The translations under genes were made by a program, and so were the position numbers. A stretch of DNA of 64,000 bases, taken from assembly GCF_000972845.2 (NCBI RefSeq), contig NC_040016.1:12978701-13042700 (forward strand), read 5' to 3'. The notes under the pieces were generated by a model. That model searched no databases. It was not told where the DNA came from and saw nothing but the letters and a program-made list of their open reading frames with translations. Within the stretch, counting starts at the first letter, position 1; each line of letters starts with the position of its first letter. Of the stretch, positions 34,900 to 48,700 are shown piece after piece. This DNA is from Larimichthys crocea. Taxonomy: Eukaryota > Chordata > Actinopteri > Sciaenidae.

Positions 34900-35070
34900 C
34901 CTCACTCATTCCCTGAGCAGCACACTGAACTGGATAACGTCTCCTTCAACCCGCAGCACAGACTCATTTCTCTACACACCAGCTCTGAGTGGATGCTCAG
35001 CAGGGGTGTTTGAGATATTAGCCCGCTGTGGGAGAACGGCTCAGGGACTTCTACCAACCACATACAAAAG
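34900..35070 (+). other. mmel1: probable non-coding first exon (5' UTR) of mmel1
   Basis: A CT-rich run (about 34844-34905) is followed by a composed stretch ending CATACAAAAG with a strong GTAAGC donor at 35071. The first coding exon of mmel1 at 39.8 kb has an acceptor (TTTCCCACAG, exon starting 39777) only 20 bp before its ATG, so an upstream exon must exist. This donor is the best candidate I see; the link is inference. Left boundary is approximate. Confidence 0.5.
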
Positions 35071-38000
35071 GTAAGCCTCTGGATCCTTTAAATTAAATAA
35101 CTGTTTGCTGTCAAGTACCAAAGTGAAGGTGGTTAAAGTTAAAGCCACCTGAAACTGCAGCCTTTAGGCATCACTCATGTCAGATTCTCAGCAGTCCCAG
35201 GACAGTGCACACGTACATGGAGACATTTTGAGCTGTTTCTATACATGTGGAAAATGATCTCTGCTGTAGACTTGAAGGTATAGATCTGCTCAGTGGCCAA
35301 GCAAATACCACTGAACTAGAAAAAGTGTGCGGGTCGTTGGCAATCTGTCCTATGAGTTAATCCTTGTTTTGTTTGGAACACTAAGTTTGGAGAAAAACGG
35401 TGCCAGTCACCGAGCACAGCTGCATGTAATCTTAATGTGCTTAAAACCTTTAGTACAGATTAGTCTCACTTTCAGAAAAGAGATTTTATTTTTGACACAT
35501 TGAACCTGTGACCTGTCAGATTACACGTCACAGGTATGTTAACACTTTTCACACGTTTCATGCTCAAAGGTGCTGGGGGAAAGAAACTTGTTTTTTCACT
35601 CACTTCCACTCATGAATAAACACATTTTTCCTCGAGCTGAGCTGAACTGGATCATCAGGCTGACTGAATGAGTAGCTATTTGTATCGATGCTCCTCTCAC
35701 TGATGGCCGTGAGCGACATTTTGTTTTCTTTGGCTGATTCCTCCTAACCTGTGTACATATACAGTACATGTGTAGAAACCTGAAGCTGTATAGGCTTCAT
35801 TCTCGCGATGTTCTATAGATGTGACTTCCTAAAGTCAGGGCAGAGTTGGTAAAAAAAAAAAAAGAAGCTTTGAAACACCCCTTGAACACAGAAGAAGCTG
35901 CTTATATTGTTTGTATTTATTGCTTTAAGAGTTTTTTAATGCTGCCCTCTTGGCCAGACCTCCAGCTGGTTGGACCGATCATCTGCAGAGGCCTCACCAC
36001 ACTGTGGTGGACGAGTTGAAAGCTGAAGAACATTGTGTACATCTGTGGCTTCATAGAAGGAGGCACATTTTCTCTGCGGTGTCTTATTTGGTTGCTGTCT
36101 TTCTTTAGTTAGTAGAAACACAAATAGAGTCATGGGGTCGAATATTACCTTACGCTTAAAGCAAGGAGAAGCATGGGTTGTTTCTTGGCCCTGGGCGTTG
36201 TCTCTCAGGCTGAGAATTAGTGGTTGGTGGATCTGTGCAGGACAACCTGCAAACAGTTACAAAGAAAAAGTACAAACCACATATATACTGTATGTTGTCA
36301 AGATATTTTAACAGGTGATTCGGGAGTAGTGTGAATGATTTTTGCAAAAAAAATTATTAAAATTATATTGATGTGACATTTGATGAGGTCTGTACCAAAC
36401 AAACATGTTGATTAATGTAGCGAAACAAATTCAAACTCATTTGTAATTTGTTCATATCATTTGAAAATAACCTTTGTAACTTGATCCTAAACTACTCTTT
36501 GTGTTTCCTCCACTGCTTCCAGTCATTATTACTGTAAAGCAGTTACACTTCATGAAGTGAACAAACAGCCTCACCGTCATCCAGGATTTGTCCATCTCTG
36601 GTGTTGAATCCAGAATACTTCCTCACATTTCCATTTTGCGTTACCAAAGAGAAAAACAACACCCTCATAATACTGAGAGGGCATCAATGTATTTCCTACA
36701 TTCAAATGGTAGTTCAAATTTTGAAATAAAAGTAACCGTGTATGATAAATATAATACTATGTACTATATTAGATATATAAGTCCATAATAATAATGATAA
36801 TAATACATTTTTTTTACATTGTATGTTTTTAAAACACAAGATAAACATAGTCAGGTAAAAGAACAAGTAATACAACACATTAAAGCATTGAGCATCATCA
36901 TGTAAAGAAGGAAACAAAGGACAGTGCTAATGAAACAGAGAGTGGTGAATAAAGCTATATTTTCTTTGTATTCTGTATTTGTTGTCTTCAGTCTCCTTAA
37001 CATGACATCTTAATGTCTAAGACTTCCATCATTATGACAGATATCAAGACCAATGTCATCATAATTAAATGCAAGAAATACCATTAACATAGACGATCAA
37101 ACATGTTTGATTATTTCAGTTTTGATCATAACAACAGCTGCTTTGCAGTACTATTCATACATTTAGCCAGATTCTGTTTAATTTTACCATTAGGAATAAT
37201 TTTAATGTGTATAAAAATATGTTTAAAAATAATAGTTTGCCGAAATAATGAGCTAACAAAATGCAACTAGTCTGATTAAAACAATCTTTTTAATTTTTTC
37301 GTCATTAAAGATTAAAGTATAAAGATGTTATTTTTAACCTTGTATTACATTTTGCTGTATTGAAATGGAATGGAGATCCATGGCTTTAATATGCATAAGT
37401 TTTATGGTTGCTTATCAATATAATTATAATTGCATGCGTAATGTTACTATAGATATTAAACTAAACTGCAGAAGTCTGCCTCTATCCTCTATCCTTTTAG
37501 AAATTAAACAGAAACGCAGCACAGCGGTCTGAAGACATTTGAAGATGTAAATAACTCTTCCTGTTATATAAATCAATAGGAGACTGCACATTATTGCATA
37601 ATTTTCCATAAAGTGATGTCTGTCTTTAATGCATTATAGCAGGATTTTGCCTCAGAGACAGTTTCTGTGCAGTCTGATGCTGAGGATGTCAGTGCAGCTC
37701 TAACAAGCCCCTGCCTGCTCTTCATCACTGTAGTGCCAGATATGTGCCCATGAGTATTCATCAGGAAGGGCTAATGGGGCACAGCAGTGTGAACCTCTGA
37801 TTTACAGCCCATCCCCTGTCAGGCCTAATGATAGGGCAATGGGGCTGGTTATGGAGGAACAGGTGCTGCAGAGTGAATAGATGCGAAGCAATGCCGCTGA
37901 AAGCCACGGGTGATTGTCGTTTTGTCCCCTGCACAAATGCTCATTTGCAATATTGTGTTCACACATACATAATTATTGTGCATAGAAATTAGCTCTCTGG

Positions 38001-38499
38001 AAGTTGGCTTATGGCTAGAGGTCTGATGTGTGTGTGCGGGGTGTGTAAGGTAGGGAGAGGGCAGATATTTCAAACAGTGAAAGTAAGTTTAATGCTTAAT
38101 TTACTGCTCCCCAAATAGTTTCCAGAATGAATGTCACATTTAATATACGCAAGGACGCTCAACAGATGGAGCTCAATGATGAAGTGAGAATAAGTGTCCT
38201 ATATGAACAAAATGTACTGAATGTGGTCAGGGTATTAAAACAGGTGGGCTGAGCCCCGAAGAACCATTGTTATCATAGTAAACTAATCCCTTTAACAACC
38301 CAAGGCATCAAGTGGCATTAGAGGAGGGCTATATGGATGAAATGAAATATTAATATAAACTTGGAGAGCTTGTTCTGAATCCAGTATAGACTCTGTTTCA
38401 AATACTGAATGGAAAAGTACCACGATTAGTCAATAATGAATAATGACTGATAATGTTTAAAACAAATGTATTGTTAACACATTTTGTAACAATACATAA

Positions 38500-38850
38500 A
38501 TTAGTAACCCGTTATTTTAGAGTCTGCTTATTACCTGATATTTTCTAGGAAACTAGATGGTAACAAAATATAGTTATTAGGAAAGTACCAAAAGAAGTGG
38601 CTAGTAAGTGCCAAGTTATTACCTTGTAAGCACATGGAAACTTACCAGGACACTAGACGGTAATAAATCTAGGTATTAGTGAAGTACTTAAAAGGAAAGG
38701 ATAGTAGGTACCAGGTAATTCATCAGAACCTGCTAGAAAACTACTTGATAAAAAACATAAAACCAAATAAATAATTAGTAACTACTTGGTTATTACCCAG
38801 TAGGTACATATTACTTACTAGGAAATATACTACAGTACTAAATACTTTAA
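38500..38850. repeat. diverged tandem repeat with TTACCTGGTA/AGTACC motifs
   Basis: Diverged units recur with phrases such as TTATTACCTGATA, TAGGAAACTAGATGGTAA, TATTAGGAAAGTACC, TAGTAAGTGCCAAGTTATTACC, TAGACGGTAATAAATCTAGGTATTAG and TAGTAGGTACCAGGTAATTC. Unit length looks like about 55-60 bp but drifts. Confidence 0.6.
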
Positions 38851-38919
38851 CTTTGATTGTTTAGTTTTTTTTGGTGCGGCTTAATGATGTGTCCTCTGTG
38901 CTTATGCAGTGTGTTCAGT

Positions 38920-39310
38920 AAACTTACCTTTAAAAATTGGCAATAATTTTAATAGAAGTGCCATAAACTGCAGTTCCTCAAACAGCCACTTGAGGCTGGC
39001 GACAGAACAATCTCTGTAAGCTTCTATGTTAAAATGTCTAACTTTACAGGAGAAATGTTTACAGCCTGGTACAAAAAAAAAAAAAAAAAAATTTGGTAAT
39101 GTTTTGGTTCCACCTGTCAACCCAACCAAAGTGTCATAGATAGCTTATCTGAGCATCCAGGTGTCTTTCACCCCGCCTCACGTCCACTGACGATCCACAT
39201 CTTTACCCATTTTTAGATTAGTCAGTAAGGGCACAGGCAGAACTACCAAGATGGCGCTAGCCAGAACCACAACACAGTGGTTCTTTAGAAGTTATGTGTT
39301 CATTTCGTTT
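38920..39310 (+). repeat. interspersed repeat, family shared with 24.7 and 45.7 kb
   Basis: Contains AAACTGCAGTTCCTCAAACAGCCACTTGAGG, GTTAAAATGTCTAACTTTACAGG, AAATGTTTACAG, a poly-A run, TTTGGTAATG, CATCCAGGTGTCTTTCACCCCGCCTC, CACTGACGATCCACATCTTTACC and TTTTTAGATTAGTCAG. The same blocks occur in the same order near 24.7 kb and, for the right half, near 45.7 kb. Confidence 0.72.
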
Positions 39311-39656
39311 AATTTATTTTTGTCTTTAATCATCTTGTGACCCTTAAAAATTATCATTGGACCTCTTTTGGAGCCTTGCCCTCAGGTTGAAGCCAACGAC
39401 TTACAGTGTGGTGTCCTTGCAAACTGCAAATTAGTAGCAATGTACAGCAAAGAAAGACAAAAGTGAGAATACGATAGAAAGAAATGACAAAAAGGCTATT
39501 TTTAGTGATTCAACATGCAAACTATAGTAACATAAAAGCTTTACCAATGAAACCTGCAGAGTGACAAACTGTCTTCATGCAATGAGACCAACAGTATCAT
39601 AACTCCTGTCAGTGAAGTTGTTGTAGGTGTTCAGCAGTTGAAGCTCACTGCATTTG

Positions 39657-39658
<2 letters not shown>

Positions 39659-39703
<45 letters not shown>

Positions 39704-39725
39704 GCATATATAACACACACACACC
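39659..39725. repeat. (CA)n microsatellite upstream of the mmel1 first coding exon
   Basis: About 20 uninterrupted CA units, then CGCATATATAA and a second short CA run. It ends about 50 bp before the splice acceptor of the first coding exon. Confidence 0.97.
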
Positions 39726-39796
39726 GGTAGCTCTCTGCCTGGACCATCCCACACTCCAACGGTGTCTTTCCCACAGAGCCGGCAGTCAGGAGGAAT

Positions 39797-42700
39797 ATGG
39801 GCAAATCCGAAAGCCAAATGGACATCATGGAGAAATCAAGTAAACCTGGAAAGCGTCGTTGGACTGTTGCAGAAATTGGTCTGTCCGTGCTGCTGCTGTT
39901 GGTCAGCTGTGCCTTGGCCGGGCTGGTAGTTCTCTACACATCAGCTGTGAAAGGTAACAACTCTGTCAGGCTCACTGTGGAAAAATTCAGAAATTACAGA
40001 TGGCAATGACAAATGTGTCCCTGCTCTGCTTTTGTGTGACTGCAAGCTGAAAATAATCCTGACCCTTAAAGATGCTCTCAGATACAACAATAACACTTTA
40101 TGCAATATCGATGCTCATATGTCATCAGTTAACCTTTTTAGAGATTTTTAAAGGTTAATGTTACTCCCCAAAAAAAGCAAAATAAGGATTTTACACTACA
40201 CACAGACACGCACAGACCTAACCTTTAAGTGCAAGTGCAACTCCTGGATCTTTTTTTTGGGAGTTTTTGTTTGGAAGAATAGATTACCTTTTGTGGACTT
40301 TGCAAACACGAACTCAAAGCTGCATAAGACTTGATTGCATTTTCTCTTGCTTAAATGTCACCAGTCGATTTGCAATTATCATTACAAGTTCGAATAACGT
40401 CATCCTGACTGTGTCTTTTGTCTAAAATCTATTTCTTCCAACCCAATTCAGAGCAATCTAACAGGTCGAGTGTGTCAAGGAGCTCAACAGCTGAAGGTGA
40501 GTGTCGGTCACTTTAAGCTTGTAAATTGAACACAGAATTACACTGTGGGATAAGTTGGCATGTGTCATATTGAAGCCTGCGCCTCTGATAGTCAGTGTAA
40601 TACTGTAATTCCTTTTACTGCCTGCTCAGCAGGGCCACACAAAAGTGACAGAGTCACTGCTGACATAGACAATGCCTGTCACACACATACACACAAACAC
40701 AGACAGGCTATGTAGAATTAGCTCTGTATTTCACACAACATCCTCCTGCACTGGGGGTGTAATTTGCCAAACATTGCATATGCTTTCTCATAAATGTTGA
40801 CACTGGTTTTTCCAGGCCAGCTGTTTCGCTCCAGCCTCAACAGTGTGTGCACAACTGCGGACTGTGTTACCGCAGGTGAGAGGAACTGCTTTTTCTTTGC
40901 CCTTCTGGTAATTTATTCTGCAAACAAAGTCAGCCCTTTGCCAAAAAGAAGAAAAAAATAAGCTGTTTTCTAACCCCACTATCCTGTCCCTCTGCCTCTC
41001 TTTCCCCTTTTGTCTCTGTGGTACCTTAAAGCCGCTCGCCTCTTGCAGAACATGGATAAATCTGTGAAGCCTTGTGATAATTTCTACAAGTACGCCTGCG
41101 GGGGTTGGCTGGAAAGACATGTCATCCCAGAGACGAGCTCCCGTCACAGCGTCTTTGACATTCTGAGGGACAAGCTGGAGATTGTCCTCAAAGGTCAGCT
41201 TAATCTTTGGTGGTCAGTGGGCTGCAGCATGCGGAGCTACGCGTGGGATTCAATCAGAGAGGAAATGTCTGCATGTGTTTTGTTGTTGCAGGTGTTCTTG
41301 AGACGGAGAATGAGCAGGACAGAGATGCCATCAGGAAGGCCAAAATACTCTACAGCTCCTGCATGAATGAGAGTAAGCTATTCTTTATGCAGTCTTAGTC
41401 ATTTACTTCAAGCTTGTGACAAAAACAGTTTGTTTTACTGGAGCTGTGGATCACATCATATGATATTCCTCAGCCAGGATTTCTGCAGGGCTCAAGTTCA
41501 ATTTAAGACTTTTTTAAATACCAAATAGGGCAAATTTCATGCCTTTTATAATCATACTGGTCATGTATGAAAGATTGACTAAAAGCAGTATACCAGTACA
41601 TAACAATCATTGATAATGATATGATTAATTTAATAAAAGCAGCCTGAACATGAATAAATTGATTAACCACTGCAGCTACAATGATTATTTATTTAACTTT
41701 GGACAATTATTCATTAAAAGTGGACACTTGCCCATTAAAAGACATGAACTTTCTAGCCACTGCGGCTAACAGTAGTGACAAAGCAAACTAATGGTGCTGA
41801 GTGGAGGGCGCTCTGTGGCACAATCCTCTGTTTGAACAATTCAACTTTTAGTTTATATGTGTATAATGTCTACTGACAGCTCACAATCGGATACAAATGC
41901 ATTTATAACTAAACATTTATAACCAACGTTACAGCCTGCAGCAGAGAAGGCAGATATTTAACACCTTCTAATGTCTTTTTTGAGGAACTGAGCCTTTAAG
42001 GACTTTTCTTTCATGCTGACTTAAAAGTTGAGACTGAAAGCTCGGTTTTGTGGTGAGATTGTTTTTGTCAACATCTTTCCAAGAAAAAAACGAACTTTCA
42101 ATTTCAATAAGGCACATTGTTTTGCAGATTAAACAGCAGAGAGGCTACAGTGTTAGTAAGCTGTGATATTTTACGTGCAGGCCTCATAGAGCAGCGTGAC
42201 TCCCAGCCCCTCCTGAATCTCATTGACAGTATCGGAGACTGGCCTGTGGCATCAGATGACTGGAACACCACTACAGGTAGAAATACCCCTGGGCAACACT
42301 CATAATGTTTACAGTTTGTACTGTACAAATGTGGATACGTTCACACAAACAAGCACTGACGTTCCTACTCAAAAACATGCGCTCACTCAGAGCCTGTGTA
42401 GCTATATTTAAATTCAGTGAATTGCTGAGTACAAGCTTTGTTGGCGGGATCAAGAGGCCGGCCGAGGCTCTTCAGCTGAGCAGTCAGGTGTGGAGTTTGG
42501 GAGCGTGATGAGTGGGCAGACGAGCAGTCCTCACTAAGGACTGTGAAGGATGATTTAAATAGTCTACTCTGCTCTTCCCCAAGCTCCTGGCTCTTGCTAC
42601 TTTAATTAAATGTAATCATGGACTGTGGCTCCAACAGAATTAAGCACACATAGCTGCATCTGCACAAATTTACACAGAGAGCCCGGTTAAATGGGCAGCA

Positions 42701-45700
42701 CAGGAAGAGAGCCTTCTACATTGAGTAGTTCTTTACAGCCAGACATCCTAGATTAAGTGCCAGTCTTTTTCTTGCTATTGCAGAGGATACATGGAGCCTC
42801 GAGGACACACTGGCAACACTTACTGCTCGTTTCCACAGGAAGGTTATACTCGACATGTATGTGTGGACGGACGACCGTGACTCTCGGCGCCATATAATTT
42901 ATGTAAGATCACCCTGGAGTACATTGGAGCACAAATAACAGATCACAGACATTATGTCATTATAAATAAGGCTGGTGTTTTTCTATATTTAAAAAAAAAG
43001 ATCTTCCCTACCCTGTCTGCGGCTCTCAGCCTGAGAGAAGATGAAGATGTAAATATTTAAAAATGTAAATATAGAATTTCATTTTCATAAATGGCAAAAA
43101 AAAAAAAATCCATTTAGAGGAAAAAACTAAGTAAATGTGTATTTGTTAGGGATTATTTTGTAAGCAGCAGATAAATCCTGGGACTTTTCAGGACCGTGTA
43201 CATAGGATTGACTCAATATACAACTACAGTGCCGGTGTTCATGATAATAAAGTAACATGGCTCACTGATGTGTGTCCACTACTAGTGGAGGAAAAAAAAA
43301 ATAATATATATTATACTCCATGTCCGCCTTATTCTAAAAATAAAGGCCCCTCATCTTACACACTGGCCCTTTAATCATACTGTTAAAAGATACCAACATG
43401 CTTGTTTAATTAATGTTTAATTGATATTTTGTGTTCTGGTTAGATTGATCAGCCAGGACTTGGAATGCCATCAAGAGATTATTACTTCAATGATGGAAAC
43501 TACAAAAAGGTGTGGCCTTAAAGGATCAGTATACCCAAAGATGTTTTCGAATCATTTTTATGTTTATATGTTTAATTTGTCAAAGTTCTGAGATGTCTTC
43601 CTCTTAGATTTCTGTCTCCACCACAGTACAATTTTGTGTTAAAAGCATAAAAAATGATGCTTAAAAAAAACTATACCTAAGAAATTGAACACTCAAATAT
43701 ATATTAATATTATTTAAGTTGTACAAATATAAGTCTTACATTGTTCTGACGCCTTAATTTTGTTGTGAAAACAAGATTTATAGCTTGTGATTGTACCTTA
43801 GGTCCGCGAGGCCTATCTCCATTTTATGGTTTCTATTGCGAAGATAACCCGAGAAGACAGGAACTTGACTCAGGATGACGACCGTGTGTGGGAGGAAATG
43901 ATGCAAGTGCTGGAGCTGGAGACAGACATCGCCAACGTGAGTGCCAGCCTCAACAGGAAATGGAATTGTGGGACACAAGCGTAGGAAAATTAATAATGAC
44001 AAGATGAAAAATGAGTGCAGGCTACATTTAGTGTAGACATAGAAGATCAGCTTTTAACCTGTTTGTTTTTATGCCTGACAAGAGCAGGACGAATGAGACT
44101 TTACTGATGAAAGGAGTCCAAAATGTGAACATATATAACCAAGAGTCAGTTTTTTTTTCCCCTTTCTGTTGCTGGACAGGCCACATCACCAGCAGAGGAG
44201 CGTCAAGATGTCACTGTTCTCTACAATAAGATGACACTTGGAGAGCTGCAGAGCACGTTCAACTTTCATGTAGGTGTGATTTCACATTAAGTGCGAGCAG
44301 GTCACAGGTTCAAATAACTAAATTACTGCATCTTTGACAGAGTGGAAAAACTTAATGAGTTAATGAGGGTGTTTTCCATTTAATAAACAAGTGCTGTTGA
44401 AGTGCCTTTGAACAGGTCAGCTGACAATTTAGTAGTGAACCATAGAAGCCATTATTTAATTAAACCAGTGTGGATATGGAAAATATTAATTTATCTTTAG
44501 CTGGCACATATCCATTCAAGTGATAATTTAGAATTTTAAGCTGATTCACTTACTGAGAGTTAGATAATAAGATTGAGACCATTAAATTAGTGAACTTTAT
44601 ATAGTGTATATATGCTCTGAGCTCACAGGCCGTGCACCCCGGCTAACAAACTGAGATAACATTAGCTAATAGCAGCTACAGTTCACAGCAGTTTACTTTA
44701 CTGTATATCAGAAAACTCTGTAAGTCACAAGGAGTTGAGGCTAGGCCTCCAGATGTTGGCTTTCCATTTAGAGGTAGTAGTTTTAGCAAACAAAAGTGAA
44801 TAATGTATTTGTTAGGGATTTGTTCTTAGCAGAGAATAATACACATTTAGTGTGCTTGGGAGTTCTCAGGGCTGTGTACATGTATGTTCATTGAGTCAAT
44901 CAAAGAGTCAATTTACAGTGAGAATGTTCATGATAATAAAGAAACATGGCTCACGGATGTGTGTCTACAACAGTGGAGAAATAAGCTGTGGCTACATTGA
45001 CTGTAATACTTGAAGATCAGCTCATTGTTGGTAATATCATGGGATGTTGACAAGAAAAATGTAGAATACTGCCAGCCGTATCCTTGCTAAACAAAAGTGT
45101 TTCCTTGCCACTGTCGTCGAAGTCCATAAAAATATATATCTCCATTTATATCCTTCCTTTTATTTTCTAGGGTTTTAACTGGACACGATTTATTCAAGGT
45201 GTGCTGTCCAGTGTGTCCATTGACGTCCAGCTCGAGGAAGAGGTGGTGGTGTACAGCTCTCCCTATCTCGAGAAGATGAATGAAGTTCTCGCCAGGCACA
45301 GTAGCAGGTCACTCCAAGACAGTTAGCCTAATATTACAGAACATCGACAATTCAGCACAACAATTTAACAAAATCAAATGTATGTTTGCAGAACTGTGCA
45401 GAACTACCTCACCTGGCAGCTCATCAGTGAGAGAGTTAATAGCTTGAGCCGCCGTTTCAAAGATGCCAGAGCCCGCTACAGGAAGGTGCGATGAGCACGA
45501 CATAAGGGAACACTACATGTTAATATGAACTTGTTCAAAAACTAAATTACAGTGTGTGTCTTTCTGTATGCTCAGACTCTCTATGGGACCACTGTGGAGG
45601 ATGCCTGGTGGCGAGAATGTGTCCGTTATGTCCAGAGCAGCATGGAGAACGCAGTTGGGGCTTTGTATGTGCGGGAGACCTTTGCTGGAGAAAGCAAACA

Positions 45701-48700
45701 AATGGTAAATCTGAACTTCACAGAACGTGACTTGTTTGAGCATCCAGGCATCATTCAGTCCGCCTCCGGTCCACTGATGATCGACGACCTTGCAGATTTT
45801 TTAGATTAACCAGGAGGGAAAATAGGCAGGACTGCCAACATGGTGGAGGCCAGAGCTCTTCAGAAACCTGTGGGTGACGTCTATAACGACGTCTATAATT
45901 ATGCTGTCAATGATTACTACTAATCACAGTTTATGTAAATGAATGCTAGCTGTAACTGTCACATACTGCGTTGCTGTTAGGAAATCATTCACCTTAAAAA
46001 TAGACCTTTTAGACTTTCAGTCACTACATCAAGAAAATACATTTAGAATATTTTTCTCTGGCATAATAATTAATAACATGTTTGTGACACTTGAAATGCT
46101 TTACCCGGTCTGAAAAAAAAACCCCAAAGCATTTATCATAAAGACAGTAAACGTCATTTCACTTATGTGGTTGTGATGGGTGTAATTATCCTGTTCACAG
46201 GTCAGTGACCTCATCAGTAAGATCCAGCAAGCTTACGTGGAAACACTGGAGGAGTTAAGCTGGATGGATGCTCCCTCAAAGGAGAAGGCAAGAGAGAAGG
46301 TAAGTGACTAGTGTAAGGTAAGTGTGTATGTTATCTTCTATCTTCTTCTTAGATATTATCACTACTACTGATTGTTCTGCATGTCTTATAGGCCATGGCA
46401 ATCAAGGAGCATATTGGCTATCCAGATCATATTCTGCAGGAAAGCAACCAGAAGCTTGACAAGGAGTACACTCATGTAAGTCTGTCTCCAAGCCACAGTG
46501 TGAATAACTCACAGATGTACTTGTCATTAATCTTTCATTTGTCCCGTTTCACTTTCCAGCTTAATTTTAGCCAAGAACATTACTTTGAGAACATACTGGA
46601 GAACCTCAAGTCTGAAGCACACAAGAGTCTGAAGAAGCTCAGAGAACCAGTTGACCCGGACTTGTAAGATATTTGTTGTTACATCTGACAGTACAAACAC
46701 AAAAAGAAACATCTTGTACTCATACACATGAAATGTCATCAGGGGTGACAACACAAATCCGCCTTTTACATGAGGTTGATTACACAAAAAGCAGTCTCTT
46801 CTTTCTGTTTCCAAGTGCTCTGCCAAAGTGTAACAAAAAAGATTTTCCAAAATGGAAATGGTGTTTTGAATATCTTCAAATTTAGACAAGAAAAAGAGGC
46901 TCTGTGTCCTCATTAAGTAATCCCAAAAGAACAATAAAAATTTCAATATTTCCTTTCATGGTGCAAAAGATGCTCTGTGCCTGGATTTTCCATGTATCTT
47001 TGTATCTTCAACAATTATAAACCCTTTATCAATCACACCTCAGGTGGATTATCGGTGCAGCTGTGGTGAATGCATTCTACTCACCCAACAGAAACCAGAT
47101 AGGTAAGAGCTTTAGGAGCATCAACAAGACCTCTGTGACAAATAAGATGTTTTTGTTCACGATAACACAGTCATTCCTCATTGTAATCCTGTTTACTTAT
47201 AGTGTTGTCATTTGTGTTGTTTTTTTCTGTCCAGTGTTTCCAGCAGGAATCCTGCAGCCGCCTTTCTTCAGCAAGCAGCAGCACCAGGCTCTTAACTTTG
47301 GCGGGATAGGAATGGTTATCGGACATGAGATCACGCATGGATTTGATGACAACGGTGAGACGTGATGGATATTTTGGGAAGCCCAAACTGATAAATGCAG
47401 TTCATCATTCAGTGTCATTTATTTTAAGTCTGCTGTTACAAACAAAGCACCATGATATGACATGCATCATGTTTGGTAAACAGTACTTTACGTTCTGCGT
47501 TTCCTTTACGTATATGTTTCCTTACAGGGCGCAATTTTGACAAGGATGGTAATATGCTAAACTGGTGGAGTAATTACTCCGCTGAGCATTTTAAAGAGCA
47601 GTCACAGTGCATGGTGCAACAATATGGCAACTTCAACTGGAAGCTAGCTGGTGGACAAAATGTAAGCACCCAGTGGCATGTATGAAATGAGTATATTTTG
47701 TCTCGGCTGTAATCCCTGACAGTGTGAACCATGTATTAAGTCGCCACCAGAGTGAGTGTTTTCATGATGGAGTGCACTCATGGTTTTGTCTGGGTGACTG
47801 CAGGTCAGTGGAATCAGCACTTTGGGGGAGAACATTGCAGACAACGGAGGGGTTCGTCAAGCATATAAGGTTTGATGTTAGCGGCAAAAGTAGTACAGAA
47901 ACATGTTACTATTTCATCAGCAATGACAAAATGCTTAGAATAAACTTCCTGCGCATTTGAAATATCTTCTTAAGTGTGTGTATGTGTTCACAGGCTTATC
48001 TAAAGTGGGTGGAGATGGTGGGTGAAGAATCTCGGCTACCTGGTCTAGACATGGATCACAAGCAACTTTTCTTTCTTAACTTTGCCCAAGTAAGTTAGAA
48101 TAAAAAGTGGACATGTTAGTTCTGATTGTATTATTTCACCAGACAGAGCGCAGGCGATAATTTCTCCATCTGGAGTCGGAAGCCAAAACTCAGGAGGTGC
48201 ATTTTTCAGTGGATTTTTCCTCCTGAGAAGTAAAAACTGGGACAAAGGCAGAGGGTCAGGGGGTGAGATGCTGAACCATTCCCAGAACAAATGAGTGTTT
48301 GGCTCCAGACATAGGAGATGAGAGGAGGTGCCAAAGTAAAGAGCACCATGGTGCCATGGAATGTAAAGCATAAGCAAAAAACTGTCACCGACAATAACAC
48401 ACGCCAAACACCTGATACAAATCTTTTTCAAGAGCCGCAACTACTCCCCACTAAGATGGGGAAGAATTTAACAAGTCGATTGGTACATTAGGGAAAAAAC
48501 AGGAATTGAACATACAAAAGCTGTGAATCAGCCCAGTTATATTTGTACATTTTATTCTTAATGTTAAGTCTGAGACCTTCCTTTAACTAATAATATCTTT
48601 AGCAACTAGATTTCTATCTGCTCATGTAATCATTTTTTTTTTCTAGGTGTGGTGCGGTGCTTATCGGCCTGAGTATGCCAGCCAGTCAATCAAGACTGAC

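Noticed and set aside
34877..35074. Open frame across the presumed mmel1 first exon
   Set aside because: It reads through the CT-rich run and past the donor; it does not join in frame to the mmel1 coding sequence and its start is not family-like.
45552..45809. mmel1 exon 13 open frame continuing past 45704
   Set aside because: The continuation is intron containing an interspersed repeat; the GTAAAT donor and the next exon at 46201 give the correct family sequence.
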